A stretch of DNA of 64,000 bases from Karalla daura (lineage: Eukaryota > Chordata > Actinopteri > Chaetodontiformes > Leiognathidae): positions 26,170,997 to 26,234,996 of the forward strand of contig CM055188.1 of assembly GCA_029224185.1 (NCBI GenBank), written 5' to 3'. Positions 22,291 through 36,541 of the stretch are shown piece by piece. Every line of letters starts with the position of its first letter. The first letter of the stretch is position 1. The position numbers and the translations under genes are program-made. The notes below the pieces were generated by a model. That model was not told the DNA's origin. It saw only the letters and a program-made list of their open reading frames with translations, and made no database searches.

Positions 22291-25200
22291 CTGGGGAGGA
22301 ACAAAAGCACATACTTACTTTAAGAGGGTTTTATTCTTTTCCAACAGAAAAACAAACAATAAACAATGTTATTAAATAGAGTGGATGAAAGTCCAAATAA
22401 ACTCTGCTAATTTGCTTTAATGCATTGAGTCCACCTCTCGAGGATAGATAAGTGCCCAACCTGCATTCTATTTATTTGCATTATTTAATATTGGTTTGTT
22501 TGGATATTAATGTGATAAACAAACATAAACCTGACAATACACATCCAATCACATCACATCAGCAGCTCTGACAATTAGCCCACTGAAATGCAGCTAAGCT
22601 AGAAACATCTTTTAAAGATCAGTTCCTATGCTGTCTCTTTCTTCCCTTCCCATTTAGTTTCTGACTGCTTCACAATGAAATGCTGCACTCACAGTCTTTT
22701 GCTCAAACCCCATGCCATTGTTAGTTAAGCTGCCTTCTTAGGTTTATTCATCCTTTTATTAATATCTGTGTTGCACTGCAGAATAGTGTGTGTCACATAT
22801 GTACCATGCGACTATTTCCTTTTGTGACGCTGCCAACATTCAGAGTGCTTCGTGCATACAAGAGAGCATCCTAAATCAACATGTTTATCAAAGTATCTTG
22901 TTAATCCCTATCTATCATCCCTATCCACACATGCACATTTGCACACATGCATGACACTTACATTTGTATATTTTACATATTATGTCCGAATCTTAAGAAC
23001 TATTGTTTTCTGATGCAAATCCATGTCGTCCTACCTGCCTGTTATCTGCACCAATCACCAAAGCTAATTCTTCATAGCTGTAGAACTAATTGTATAACTA
23101 CCTGGCAATAAATCTGATTGTGATTGTGACTTCTTATGTTCAATTCATTTTCAAAATGTCTTGATAACATCTGATAATAATTTTCAGTGCTTCTGCTGCA
23201 CTAAAGCTCATCTTAACCACACGTACATTACAGGTATAAGATGAGTCTACGATTTCTCATTTAACTGAGTTGTTTCGTCAAGTTGAGTGAGTAGATCTGC
23301 ACTCTATGCTGGCTTAAAGAGAAGCCATTTTGGCTGAGGTTAAAATAGGTTTCATCAGTCATAGCTGGATAAATCAAACAGATGTGTACTAATTTAGGCA
23401 CATTGCTGCCAGTACTGACAGGACCAACAATTACGGTGGTTATGTAAACCTACTCTTATGGAATTTATGTAAAACACATTAATGGGATTGAACTACATGT
23501 ATACACATATACTGTACTGGGGAGTGAGCCCAGGCTCTCCAACATGTAGCTGATGATTGAGGCCCCTCTCAGCATGCCTGTGTGTGTGTCTGTGTGTGCG
23601 TAGACTTGTGCTGAGGCAGCGTCATGGAGAGAGGTGGTCTGGGAAACTGAGTCCAATTACAAAGCCCACCCCAAAGGCAATAGCTCATGGGAAGAGCGAT
23701 GCATTTGCCGAGCTGACCTCTGATCCTTCTCGTCTAGACTCTTACACAACAGCAGAGGGGGAAAAAGACAAGATAAATGAAAAGAGTGTGAGAGAGGAAG
23801 AGGGGAGTATACAGCTCTGGAAAAAGAAACCATCCTTTTGTGACCGAGCTTCTAGAAGAAGCTCAGGAAGAACCTCAGGTCTCCGATGCAACTGAGTGCA
23901 TACACATTTGTTAATTCTGGCTCAGCACAACACTTGGTGTATTTTACCTCCAAGTGCTACCAAGTAACTAACTACTCGGCCTGAGAGATGGAGGCAGAAA
24001 TGCACACCTCTTCTGCCAAGACAAACACACACCCAGAAAAGAAGAATAAAATGGAAGCCTGGTTTTTATATATTATGGTAGTATTTAATACCATCCTTTT
24101 GAGGCCCTAAATATTTTCATGACCTGAAAGCATATGCCGTCGAGAGGTGTGGTATGAATTAACAGGGCAGGGTGAAGTACAACAGACCCACAGAGAATCA
24201 AAGCAGAAACTCTGTCTCTCGCATACACGCACACGCTCAATTGCAATGAGAGACAAACAGAGTGTGGTCCTGGGCTCTCGCTATGAAACACGACTGGTAA
24301 TAAAAGCGTCTGTTCGATAACCGCTCTGAGACAGATAACCCAAGCGGGCCTGTTTTGATTGGCTGATGGCCGTGGTCACACAACCAATCCAGTGTTATTA
24401 AAGATTCTTTCATTCAGCGTTTTCTAACTTTGCTCCAGATGTTTGGCAGGCTGCAGGGCCAATGTGTGTGTGCGTGTCCGTGTGTGTCAGGGTGTATGTG
24501 TGTGCGTGTAGGCGTGCATGCATGTGCAGGGCTAGTGAGAAAGAGCCATACTTCTCCTCCTAAAGTATGTCAAAAGTCAATACCTGCTGCTCCCCTGTGT
24601 TATGTCTCCTTCTCTTCCTCTTTTCCTCCCTCACTTCATCCCCTCCCTTTCCATGACCTCCCTTTGTGTCTCTTTCGTTTTGCTCCCTTTTAGCCTTTCG
24701 CACAATGCCGCATGTTAACGCTCTGAGACGGCCAGGATGTAGGTCGGTAAGAGAAGAAGAGGATTAGACAGACGAGAGGGAGGGTGTGCACAATTTTTCA
24801 AAATTCCCTCAAGGTCCTTATTGTCCAGGGGATTGTGAGCTGTTGAGAAATCTGTCCTCCTTGCGAGTTTGTGGTGTGTGTACGTGTGTGTGTGTGTATG
24901 TGTGTGTATGTGCACATAGGCGGATCTGGCGGGCAGACAGACAGACAGAGTGAGAGAGAGAGACGGGGAGTCAGGACCGTCTCCAAACAGAGCTTGAGGT
25001 TAGGCCCACTCAGACACACAAATATATGCATGTGAGAACACGTGCAGACACACACAGTGAGAGACACACACAAAAAGAAAACACAAGGTCCCTTTGTCTG
25101 AGATTCAGAAAGTAATGGAGAAAGATCGAGTGAGAAAGTACAGAGAGCAAACGTTTAGCAACTCGACTGCTGCTTGTGCAGATTCGGACCAGGAGGATGC

Positions 25201-28190
25201 ATGTGTGTGACTCATAAGCACAATGATTCAGCAGTGGGAGCTACTTAAAAATAACAGCAAATAAAGAACCAAATGACTGTAAGATTAACACAACAAGATC
25301 GGAAAACCGCAGAGTGTACGTGTGTGGTGCCAACAAAGCAATGTTGGACTGTGAGAGGTGGGGGGTGATGATCCTGCCATCTCAGCTTTGACATGAGAGT
25401 GTATGGATATGTAGTGTAAGACTATACACACAAGTTGGCCCATTAAGTGAGCACCAGTGAGTCACCCGCACCCCCCCTCTCTTTCACACACCCTCCTCCA
25501 CCTCTCCTGCCGTCTCTCAGCCACCCTGTACTTACACACCTCCCATCCAGAGCAGAGAAGCCTTCATCTCTCTGTCTCTCTCTGTCTCTCTCTGTCTCTC
25601 TCTCTCTCTCCACTTATCCTCTGCTGGAATGAGTTACAAGAGTGACGGTGAAGTCTGTCTCTGTTCCAGCTGCTTTATCCTCCCGTCTCCTCTAGTGCAG
25701 TTTGTCTGTCTATGTAGGTTAAAGTGTTGAAAGTGATGAACTATATAGACAGGAGATTTAACTCATACAAATTCAGATTTCTCTTTCCATCAAACCAAAT
25801 TTGCATTCTCGAAACTTAAAGAAACCAGCATGGGAAAATTGAATGGATGGATAGATGATACCTGCAACCAGAGAACTGCTTCTTCGTGAACTGAAAACAA
25901 AAATATACAAGAACACTTTTTTTTGCCTTCTCGAGCACAGCAGAGCTTTGGGAAAGTTTCTGTTTGTTCAAACAATGAAATACGCTGAAAACAATCTGGA
26001 AACGATGGTTCCTTGCGGTCTAAATGTCTAAATGTCAAAGGTCTCAGTCATTAATTTTGAAATCAAAGATGATGCAGAGCTGGTCTGACCGACACAAAGA
26101 AAAGTTCACATTTGCGCAACATTTCAAAATCTACCCAGACACATCTCACCCACTGACTTCCCTCTGGTTTTTCTTTCATAGTTGTGTTGTTTTTCACTGC
26201 GGGTGTCAACTTCTAAAACAGTGAGAATGAGAAACTAAGTTGGTGCAGTATCGAGCTGTTCTCGTTGAGATGTCAGCACTGGTCTTCTGGTCCCTGTGTA
26301 GCACTCCAACCAAAACGCAGTTAATGAGGCTTGTTTAGCTGCACCCCGCTCAGCGCAATGACAAAAAGTCATGAGAAAGCAGATTTCAGTAAGACACACA
26401 CACAGGATGCTGCTTCAGATTTAGGCCTGCGTAGAGGTCTCCTGACATTCAGCCTGCACACAGACCCTAATGCTATCTAATCCCGACATCAAACCGTAAA
26501 GGCTGAAATATTACTGTGAAAAACTTTGCAGGCTTTTCTAGCGGGCAGTTCAGAAAAGTGCAGAAAATACAATGGTACTTTCCGAAAGAGATTCATGTGG
26601 AGGGACTATTTAAAGGCACAGTGTAATTGTGTTTAAAGGACATGTTTCACTAGTTTTTTAGGCTACGTTGGAACATGCTCTGGCCCCTCAGGGTGCACTT
26701 GAGAGGTGCTCTCCTAGCAGCGCAGTGACAAAATCTCTTCCTCGAGTATTTGAGGAAATCTTGGACTCAGGTCAAGGAAACTGAGAATCACCTGAGCTAA
26801 CCTGGTAGCAGGGGCCATACTGACCAGATGGTGTTATTCTTCAAGGAAATAGCAGCTGTCAAGACTAACACAGTGCTTTAACATCAACAATGAAGAGAAA
26901 GGAGCTATTGTTTCATATCGATACTTTGTGAGAGGCTGTAAAACTGACAGACTTGCCACAAATTGTTAGATCGACTGAAAATGATAACAGACAAAATTTT
27001 ATTTTAACCACTTTCTTTGGTGTCTTTTTACTTCAGTCTCAAAGCTACCAAATGTTTTTTTTATAATCAGATTATCAGATCAGTTAATGGTAATTATTAA
27101 AATATCTCACTCACCTGTGATGTATTTAAACTCATAAATCTAAGTACAATCTGTCAAAACTATCAGCACTCAAAGCGCAGACTGATAGCAAAATGATTGA
27201 TGTGTTGTGCCTGAACGTGTTTGAGAGCTTTGTCTATACCGGGAAAAACACAGCTGTTCCACGGTATTTGTCTTGTATCTTAGTTCTGTATTTTGCCAAG
27301 TACACGTCTTTGTTCTCGTGTTGAAATTTTACAGGAACTCATCCAAAGAACAAGGACAACAACTTCCCTGAAACCCAATTTTCTGGAAAAGTGCTCTGTG
27401 TGTGTGCGTGTTTGACTCAAGTCCACCGTATTTACAATATTCTCTTAACCCAGCTGTTGGGAAAAACACTTAACTCCACAAAGCTTTTTTTTTCTCGCAA
27501 CATGTGACTCATTTGTGTGAATTTCACCTGACAAGTTAATGGAAACAGTGTGAAAATGTTTCAAGGGGAGGGTCAGAGCAGAGGAAAAGTCAGCAAAGCT
27601 GCAATATCACACCACAATATTCTTCCTGGACCTAAAAGGTCAACTAATCGCCTCCCTCAGTCATGACCCCCGATGAGACCCCTCCGACGTCACTCCCTGC
27701 ACAGCTGGATTGTGCAACACTCAGCTCTGCGTCACCACCATCTGACGGGAAGTGTGAAGGAGACAGTAAATTTAGGGGAGGGAAAAACAAAGTGGTAGAG
27801 AAAAGGCAAGAGGAGGATCGGGGCACAGGGATCGAAAACAGCCTCGGCACAGCGACTTGCCTCTAATTAAAGGCAATGTCGCAGTCCTGTTAGATTTCCC
27901 ACCAACAACACACTGCACACTGCTCCTCTTTGATGACAGCATAATAACAAGCAGACGCACTCAGCATTTTCCTTACACACACTCCCTGCCCTCATTCGCA
28001 CAAGCATGAAACCAGCTGCCTTCTGTCTCCTTCACATCCATCTCACTGGGTGAAAATAGCTCAAACTGATAAAAAGCAAAGTGCCCTCAGAGCTACTGTA
28101 GCGCTGCCAGTGATCGGCTGCATGTGTCATTGTTTCCTCCTCAGTTCAAGCAGTTAAACATCTGCAAACATGTGAATCCTGCTGCGACCG

Positions 28191-28198
28191 TGACGTCA
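28191..28198. promoter_or_regulatory. Palindromic cAMP-response element in mdfi intron
   Basis: A perfect TGACGTCA lies in a repeat-free, GC-balanced stretch (about 28080-28240). This sequence is the consensus site for CREB/ATF dimers. One 8-base match in a long intron can arise by chance, so function is only a possibility. Confidence 0.25.
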
Positions 28199-29929
28199 AA
28201 GGCAGCAGTGTGTCCATGACATCACTGACGAGGCCGTGTGTCTCGTCGCGCCCACAAACACACACTCACATGTGCTAATGGCTGGATCTGCACATTGTTC
28301 TCAGACAGCTTGTCGTAGGCACAGGGCCAGACGCATACTGCAGCTCTGATGTCATCGCTGCAAGATGGAAGAATTGTCTGTTTCTGCTTCTGTTTTCTCA
28401 CCTCCTCGTTCACAAACACACATACACACACAGATGTCACACAGCCATGACCTCACCACAAACCTGGCTCGCAGTTATTTTGTTATGTCTTCGCACTCGC
28501 TATGGAGCTGGGTGAGAGACATGAATGATTGACTGCAGATGAAGCAGACCATATTTAAGCTGCAATTGGGCTGATAGCGGCGTGTGAGTAAGGCAGGCGG
28601 TACACAGAGACACAAACACATCATTATGCAAACGTGCAGGCGTGAGATGTCTGCCTTCACCTGAGAAAGGGGATGAAGTTTAGAACTGTTTAGTTTGTGG
28701 TTAAAGGCCCGTGGACACATGTGCGATTGTATAAGTTTCAGAAGGCGAAAGTCATGGATGAAGGGAGGAGGCGCATGGAGGCAAAGGGAGAACCAGTGAG
28801 GACTGGTGTGCATGGCGGTACATTTTGTCCAGTCCTACTGTAGTTGCATAACCCTCACTGCACAACATATGGAGCTGGTGGGTTTCATAGGTTTTATTGG
28901 GATGTAAAATAAAGGAGAGCGAGAGGGAGAGGGAGAGAGAGAAAAAAAATCGAGCCCAAACGTCTCAGCTCTCCAGCCTGGGCCTGAAATAGACGCACGT
29001 AGCAGACAGACGGGACAGGTAGAGGCCTAAACACAGACAGAGAAAGCAGACATTCGCACGCCCACTCAACTCAAAACACACTGCATTCACCTACTTATCC
29101 ATTTCCTGACTGCACTGACTGCTGGTTATTCAGTCACCACAAACTAGCTATTACGCTGCTGCAGGTTTGTGTGTTTGTGCATGTCACCCGCGGCCGGCCC
29201 TGGATTCCAGGAAAAACGCTCATAGCTCTCTAGCACATGCTCACATGTCGGCTCGCCCGAGTGTCTTCTCACCCTGCAGTCCTTTCATTTAGCTCCCATT
29301 CACTAACACCCTTGGCGCTTTTTCTCTGAATGACAGGAAGCACGTATTTAGACCACTGCAGGGCATTTACACATTTTACAGTGCTTTCAGGTTTTTGTGG
29401 ACAAAGCGTAGATACAACCGAGCTTAGAGGTTTTGGGCGTTATTATTGCAAGGCTCAGTCTTCTGAGTGAATAAAGGGCACAGTAGGACTAGTTGGCGAA
29501 TTAGGTTGAGATTCTACTTATTTCAGACTGGAGTGAATGCAAGAAAAATATATGCGGTGGAGTAATGACATAGCATACTTGCGTAACCTTTGGCTTTGAC
29601 ACAGAGCATTGCAAGCGACTGCACATCAAGGGGAGTGAAGTAGAGACTCGCTCTGGGTGAGACATAACCGTTTGACTTGTAATATGAGGAAGGGAATTGG
29701 GTGGTGGCGGTTAGTGATATGAGAAAGAGAATTTCCAGGTGTTGTGACACTCCTCAACAGTCAATTAAGATGTAGAGGTAATGATGCACCCAGTGGGGAG
29801 TGTGATATTAGACACCTGGAGATTCAGGAACGTAGTTTAGACTCTGAGTACTGAGCGTAAGTAAATCTGAGACATATTAACCTGTTCTGGGGTTTTCTGC
29901 AGTCAGAGCTCTTTCCTGCTAGAGGAATA

Positions 29930-30131
29930 CACTCCCTATAACAAAACTGTGCTCTATGATTTAGTCCAAGTGTCTAGACAGAGAGGATGACTATTCAAAA
30001 AATATCCTGTAATCTTGTGCAACATTAAAGCCCTGTTAATGCCCCACTCATACAGGTGTGTGCCCTTTCTGCATGACAAGCAGAAGAACAATTTTTCTAA
30101 TGCCTTGAAAATGACGTTTTTGTAGGGAGTG
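29930..30131. mobile_element. Small TA-flanked inverted-repeat element (Tc1/mariner-type MITE candidate)
   Basis: The left end starts CACTCCCTATAACAAAAC. The right end, read in reverse complement, starts CACTCCCTACAAAAAC, so the two termini share CACTCCCTA and, with a short gap, ACAAAA. Both ends are bordered by TA (29928-29929 and 30132-30133), the target duplication expected for Tc1/mariner-superfamily elements. The 202-base length and lack of a transposase frame fit a miniature non-autonomous element. It sits inside the long mdfi intron. Confidence 0.5.
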
Positions 30132-31816
30132 TATCTAGTGCGGTCATAATATAACGTTACTAAGTTTAAACCAAGTAAAGTAAACCAATAAACCAAGGTC
30201 CAAAACTAGTCGGAATACATCCATTGGGGCCTCAACGGGAGTCAAATTTGAGAATAATACCTGCTCATACAATTGTTAAAATCTCATCTGAAATGTTTGA
30301 AAGGTGACAGTTATACTGTATGAATGTTGGTAGGTATGGACGGAGGAGAAATGTGCTTCAAACAGCTCTGAAAGTCCAACAAAAAAGAATGTGCTTAAGA
30401 CAGTGTATGGTATCCATGTATGGATTAACCTATGTAGATCCTGAACACTAATTTGACTGTTTGAAAAAGATATAATACACTGTATGAGCATGCTCATTGA
30501 GAGGAGCCACTTAGTCTGTAAGTGATAGCACCTCAACTGTGAATCTACCAAATGTGATTCTTCGAATCGACAATGCCAAAATGTCTAACGCAATACCCTG
30601 AAAGATAAACAAGAACAGAGGAAGGAAGCAAATTCCACAGTGGTAGTCACACCACCCTCACTTTGTAGTGATAACCTAACAGTCCCAGATAGACAGAGGA
30701 ACAGACAGCGCATGTACAAAATCAGGAAATGTGCCTCATTTCAGATCTTGATGCCGATTGGCTTGCATTCAGTCATTAGAAACGTAACCTACTTAGCTGA
30801 CAATGTAGATATTTCTGTCTGTGTGTATGATGACCTGACCTATTTCTTCAGGGTGTGTAAAATGTATTTGTTAAAGGTCAGGACAATGTGACTCATCAGA
30901 CCAGTGATCGGTAATGGAAATAAAACTCTCACCAGGGCTCTCCAAGTGAGTCTCTATGTGTGAACGTGTGTGCGTGTGTCTGTGTGTGTGTCTGTGTGTG
31001 TGTGTGTGTGTTATTTACTCACATGTGATACTCTTGCTGGCTGTCGTGAGTTCTGTGTGTGTGAGGCTGCTGTTCCACTTGTCTTCTTCACTGCCGTGCA
31101 ACCTTTCTGGGGTGCCGTTTACCCTCAATATGAGGGGCTCGGTATAGGTGTGGGCCACATCTACACAAGACACAAAAGAAGACATGTGCAATTAAAAAAA
31201 CACATTTACACTGCATGACCACAAAGTTTTATATTAATGGTAAGTTCTTTTTGAAGGTTTTGAGGTTTTTCATCCCGAATAACTTTCCACTTCCCATGTG
31301 GATATTATCAGGCATCAGAAACAAGCTCTTTATCCACTTGTAGTAAACTTGTATACTCCCATGTCATTTCCCATCCACTAGCACTTAATTAATTTAAACA
31401 GAGTAGTTCTGCTGACTTCAACAAAGCGGAAGATTTTTGTCTGTATTGTGTTGCTGTGTGCGCTGTCCTGAACTGGCATCTGGAAGCAGTTAAATCCAAA
31501 CCCCTTGGGACTGTTTAGGGGTCTATGTGCAGGCTTGTGAAACCTGAAATCTGTGTGGGTTGATGTGTGTGCAGAGGTGCATGTGTGTCGAAAGTGTACA
31601 TATCAGAGGATGCACACACAATATGCATGGAGCAAATACAAGTCTAGATGTTTTATATGTTTCACCGGTACCATGCAGTGCTCTAATGAAGCTGTTATTT
31701 TGTGTACACACTCATACATGCACACACACTACAGAGGCCTTCAAAGCAGGCCAGGCTTGGGCCTCTGAGAGGTGCAGACTCATTCCTGGGCAAATGGGAG
31801 CCAGCTGGGTTTGATA

Positions 31817-31828
31817 AACACACACACA

Positions 31829-31860
<32 letters not shown>

Positions 31861-31870
31861 TGCACACACA
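31817..31870. repeat. (CA)n microsatellite
   Basis: CA run with one TA interruption, within the mdfi intron. On the transcribed strand it is a UG-rich tract. Confidence 0.9.
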
Positions 31871-34492
31871 AAACCAAACCACGTCCTGTGCGTGGACTCA
31901 ACACTTCCCGGCTATGTTTATTTACTCGATCCACACTCGCTCACTTCTCTATCTGTCCTCTCTTTCCTGTACCCTGCTTCTCACACATTTCATCTCCTGT
32001 TCATATCCACTCTCCTCTATCATGACTAAATCCCTACACATCTTTAGGATAACACACTGGATTAATTCCCACTGTTACAGCTTCAGATATATAAAAGCTA
32101 TGCAAAGGTATCTCACTGTGATTTCATCGCAGGGATCGAAAGGAATATTTAATCACAGATGACAGCTATAAATTTTGTTCATTTGCTGTAACAGTGATTA
32201 TACTACCAGTAAATCAGGTCTCATAAAGGAAACACAGAGGATGCTGATATAGTGGAGGCCAGACACATATTCTTAGAGAATTTCATTAAACAGTACGTAT
32301 CTGTCTTTGCCTTTGTCTTACGTGTAGAACGAGCTGTGGCACACAGAGACATAGTACCAAAAATTCAAGCAAATCTTGTTGATGACCACTTGATTGGTAA
32401 CAGATCGTCAGAAATTTGTCCAAAGCGATTGATTGATACAAACAAAATATTCACAAATAAGCAAACATTAAAATCTCTTTGTTTCTCAGTGACAGTGATG
32501 GTTTTTATGATGTTTGCAATGACATGTGGCGAATAATAGAATCCAGAAGCAGCTTTTCAAGTGAGTTTCAAGCCCTTTTTTTAATTAAAAAAAAACAAAG
32601 TATATCAAAGCTCAAGGTCTGAATCACTTGATTATGCACCATGCTCTAATCTTGATGAAGAGGAGCAGTATTTTTAGCATCGGAGGATTTATGTTTGCCT
32701 TGAGTGTGTGTATATGTGTCTGTGCGTGTGTGTGTATGTGCGTGTGAAGTAGTATTTATGTGCGTGTTTAGTTGAAGGAGACGTAAACAGGACCAAAAGG
32801 AGCGGGAAGTGCTTCCTGCTCTTCCACTCTATTAGACAGTGTCACACAAAAAGCACACACATACCTGTACACACACACACACACACACAAAATCACACAA
32901 ACACTCACACACACATAAAACACATACTCACATTGAAATGTTCCTCTATCTAGTACCACCTCTCTTCTCACACACCCATTTGTCTCCTACATGTGGAAGC
33001 CATTTCTAAGGAGCATGTTGTATCCATTAGTTTCAATCAACCGACTTCAGATATGAAAGCCACTAGTGAGAACTGTTGCCCTCCACACAGCCAAAGGTCT
33101 AGTTTAGGTATATATATATATGTGTGTGTGTGTGTGTATGTACGTATGTATTATACGCCATGTATGTCATTGTCAAGCAACGTACACTCATGTCTTCCTA
33201 TCACTGCATCTGTTCACTCATCCCTTATTTCACTTTCTTGTGATTACTTTGGACAACATACAGTGTTAAGACAAGACAACATATGTTACTCCAGTCATAC
33301 ATGTGTGCATTGGCATCACTTGCCATGTTTCATGTCATGCTCAACCATCCATCAGTCCATCAAAATCAATCAGTTAACTACAATTGCCCATTGTGCTATG
33401 CAGCTGGAATTCATTTTGCCAAGATATTGAGGATGTATCATACAAAATGTAATTTTTCTCCATGTGCTGGCAGGAATAACAGACTTTATTGACTATGGGC
33501 AGCTGGTAGGCTTTTGGAAAATGTCAAGATCAGTAACATATTTCAGATAGAAGCTGCTTAAGGTGGTATGTACTCATCATCTACCTCCCTACTCTCTTCT
33601 GGTTCTTTTGAAGCAGCTTTTGGGGGCAGTTACATCATTACCATAGCCAAGTCTGGTGGAGAGGGAAAACATAGCTATCTTCAGTGGAAGGTTTGTGACT
33701 ACACAACAGTCAGTTCAGTAAGAATCCATTATAATTTCAGCTGAGGAATACAGGTTTAAAGTAAGAGTAACTAAGTAAGTAAGAGTAAAATAAACATCAT
33801 GGCATTGAAGGAAAAGAGGCATTTGTTAGTCTTTCTTAGAAAAATAAATGTAAAATTCCATAAATACACCCAACAAGTATCTGAATATATGTATCTGCAT
33901 AAAACCTGCTCACTCCTACTACTACCACTACTACTACTAAACTACTCCGTGTTTAGTCGTTAGGTCTGCTCTGCGCTCTCAGTCAGACCCCGGTGGAGAA
34001 TTAGGGGTTAAAAGTGTGTAGGTCTTGTGACTCAGTCAAAGCTATCCCTCCGTAAATGTTCAAAACCACGATTGTTGGAGCTAAACACATCCCCACCAAA
34101 GCCCTAGTGCCATCCAAGCAGGCCTTCAACCAATTGTGTGTTGGCATGAGCATCAAACCGCCAAACCGCGCGACCTCGGAGCCATTTCTAAGATCTGAGA
34201 AAGATGAGCCTCTAATTCAAATCAGACCAGAGCAATCAAGAGCCGCTGAGCAGATCTGGCTTCGTGTTTACACTTGTGGGTGAGTATGCGTGTTTGTTTG
34301 TGCATGCTGTGCATGAGTGCGCGTGCTCATGTATGTGCGTGTTCATGCGTGTTTGTGATTTGGTGTGTGTACACGTGTCAGTGGCCCTGAATGTCTGACT
34401 ATCCGGAGGAATTTCAGTTCCCCAGAAAACAAACAGTTAATCATGAAAATAAAAACATATGGATGGCATAGGGGAACAGCTAGCATAAACAC

Positions 34493-34493
<1 letters not shown>

Positions 34494-34544
<51 letters not shown>

Positions 34545-34549
34545 CACAG
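34494..34549. repeat. (AC)n microsatellite, about 25 units
   Basis: Nearly pure AC run with a single GC interruption near its right end, within the mdfi intron. Confidence 0.92.
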
Positions 34550-35583
34550 ACAGACTGGCTTTGTGAGTTGGCAAATGATGTGACATATCCTGAACTACCT
34601 GAAGGTGAGCACAAACGGCTGTTCCTGTGGGTATGATCTCTGAAGGGAGGGAGGGGGAGCTGGCTCACAGAAAACAGAGAGCTAAGTTAAGTTCACGTCT
34701 TAATCCACCTCAGCTCTTTCTACTGTTTCACTGATGTGTTCTTAGAAGTATACACTTCTAATGTGCATACGAGGGGGGTCTCCCAGGTGCGTGCATCCCT
34801 CTGGCAAAGGCAGACAGTGCATATGCCTCCCACCAGCCAGACAGGAGCTACCTTACATCCAAAACAAATGAGATGAGCTAATAAAGTTCAACTTATTTTG
34901 TTCAGCAACACAAAGAGGGAAAAAAGAAGAGAAAACACGAAGAATTTAATTAATAAAGTAGAATGGAAATAGCAGTTTAATATATACATTATTGCATGAT
35001 ACAGTGGCTTATACTGTACGTCTGGCTGTGAAAATGTGTGCAAAAGAAATCCTGTAGTCAACCAGAAACCATGATATCGAATTGACACAAAAAAGCGGAT
35101 TCATTGATAATATTAATGATAGGTCCTGCTTCAAAGTGTGCAATTCTGCTCCAAATGGGTGCACACTTTCACACCCTGCAGACTCAACTCAGAAAATGTA
35201 ATAATAGAGATAAGAGTTGAGGGAAATTGAAAAGCAGACACAATGAGATGAGGTGAGGAGCAACTGAGCAGAATATTGTTCAGCGGAGTGGAGTTAGTGG
35301 AGACGACGCAGTAGCCGCTCTCTGGCCAGCACTAATGACTGGAACTGATTGGAACCACACACAATCACTGAAGTTCTGACCAGAATGAAGGAAAATACAA
35401 AGAACACAACTACAGAGATGGCATTTCTTATTTTTTCTGTGAATCTTTTTAACACATGCATACACCCATACTGTACATGCACATACACACAGAGAGATGA
35501 AGAGAGGAGCCAACTATTTGACTGCAATCCAGCCGAAATGTTGAGCGCACACAAACAGAAAGACACTGTATCCACACATAGAT

Positions 35584-35584
<1 letters not shown>

Positions 35585-35628
<44 letters not shown>

Positions 35629-35664
35629 CACACACACAGACACACACACAGACACACACACACA
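35585..35664. repeat. (CA)n microsatellite with CAGA interruptions
   Basis: A long CA array (35585-35626) continues as imperfect CA with GA units to 35664, within the mdfi intron. Confidence 0.9.
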
Positions 35665-36489
35665 GACGCATTACACATTACAAAGAGGGGCTGTGAAAGT
35701 GCAGCACTGGAATATGTCCAAAATCAGAGATTATAGCTGCTGAGAGAATGAAGCAGTGTAAGCTCATTAAAGACAAAAACTGTCTGCTGTTGAGCAGGCT
35801 TAAGGGGAATTTAATTGTGTTACTTTGTCTCTGAGATTCCTCTGGTTCCTGGGAAAATGCTGCACAGCTGCTCTGCTGAATGAGTGCTCTAATGCTGCAT
35901 CTAATGTATGAAGAGCCTGAATCAGAGACGCCACCAGGTGCACAAGCACATCCTGTACTGTACAACACGTGAAAACTATGGACAAACACTAGCATAAACA
36001 GTCATAAACACACGCAGGAAGAGAAACACAGAATTTACTGAGACGAAAATAAACAACATACAGCGCAGCCTGCGTGAATGCACACACACATGAGCGGCCC
36101 AGTAAATAGATATATTGGTATTAATATGCATGTCGGCAAACATACAAAGTAAACACCGCAGCTGTAAATATTTTACCAAAATAAACTGTCAGTTGCTTTT
36201 ACAATGAATTAATTAGCTGTTATCATACACAAATAGTTTGGTAGAAAAATAACTTCACCCAGTCTTGTGTTCATCACAATATTTTCTCTAAGTGTTTATG
36301 TATATTCAGTATAAATGAGCACTGATGAATTCTGACAGAGTCTGATTGCTTATAAACTGAAAATAGACAATGACCACACTCCTGTAGCATACAACAACAG
36401 GCCCCTGGCTTAAGGGTCTCAGTCAAAAAGACAGTCTGCTTAGATTGTACTGTCACATAATGTTGACACTATCTGTCCACAGCATATGG

Positions 36490-36541
36490 AGGCGAGAGAG
36501 AGGGAGGGAGAGGGAGAGGGAGAGAGAGAGAGGGAGAGAGA
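36490..36541. repeat. (GA)n/(GGGAGA)n polypurine tract
   Basis: GAGAGA with GGG interruptions over about 50 bases within the mdfi intron. Pure purine strands of this kind can form triplex DNA. Confidence 0.88.

Noticed and set aside
34056..34283. Plus-strand 75-codon frame with non-repetitive composition
   Set aside because: No splice sites, domain or homology is recognisable. It lies in the mdfi intron and is within chance length.
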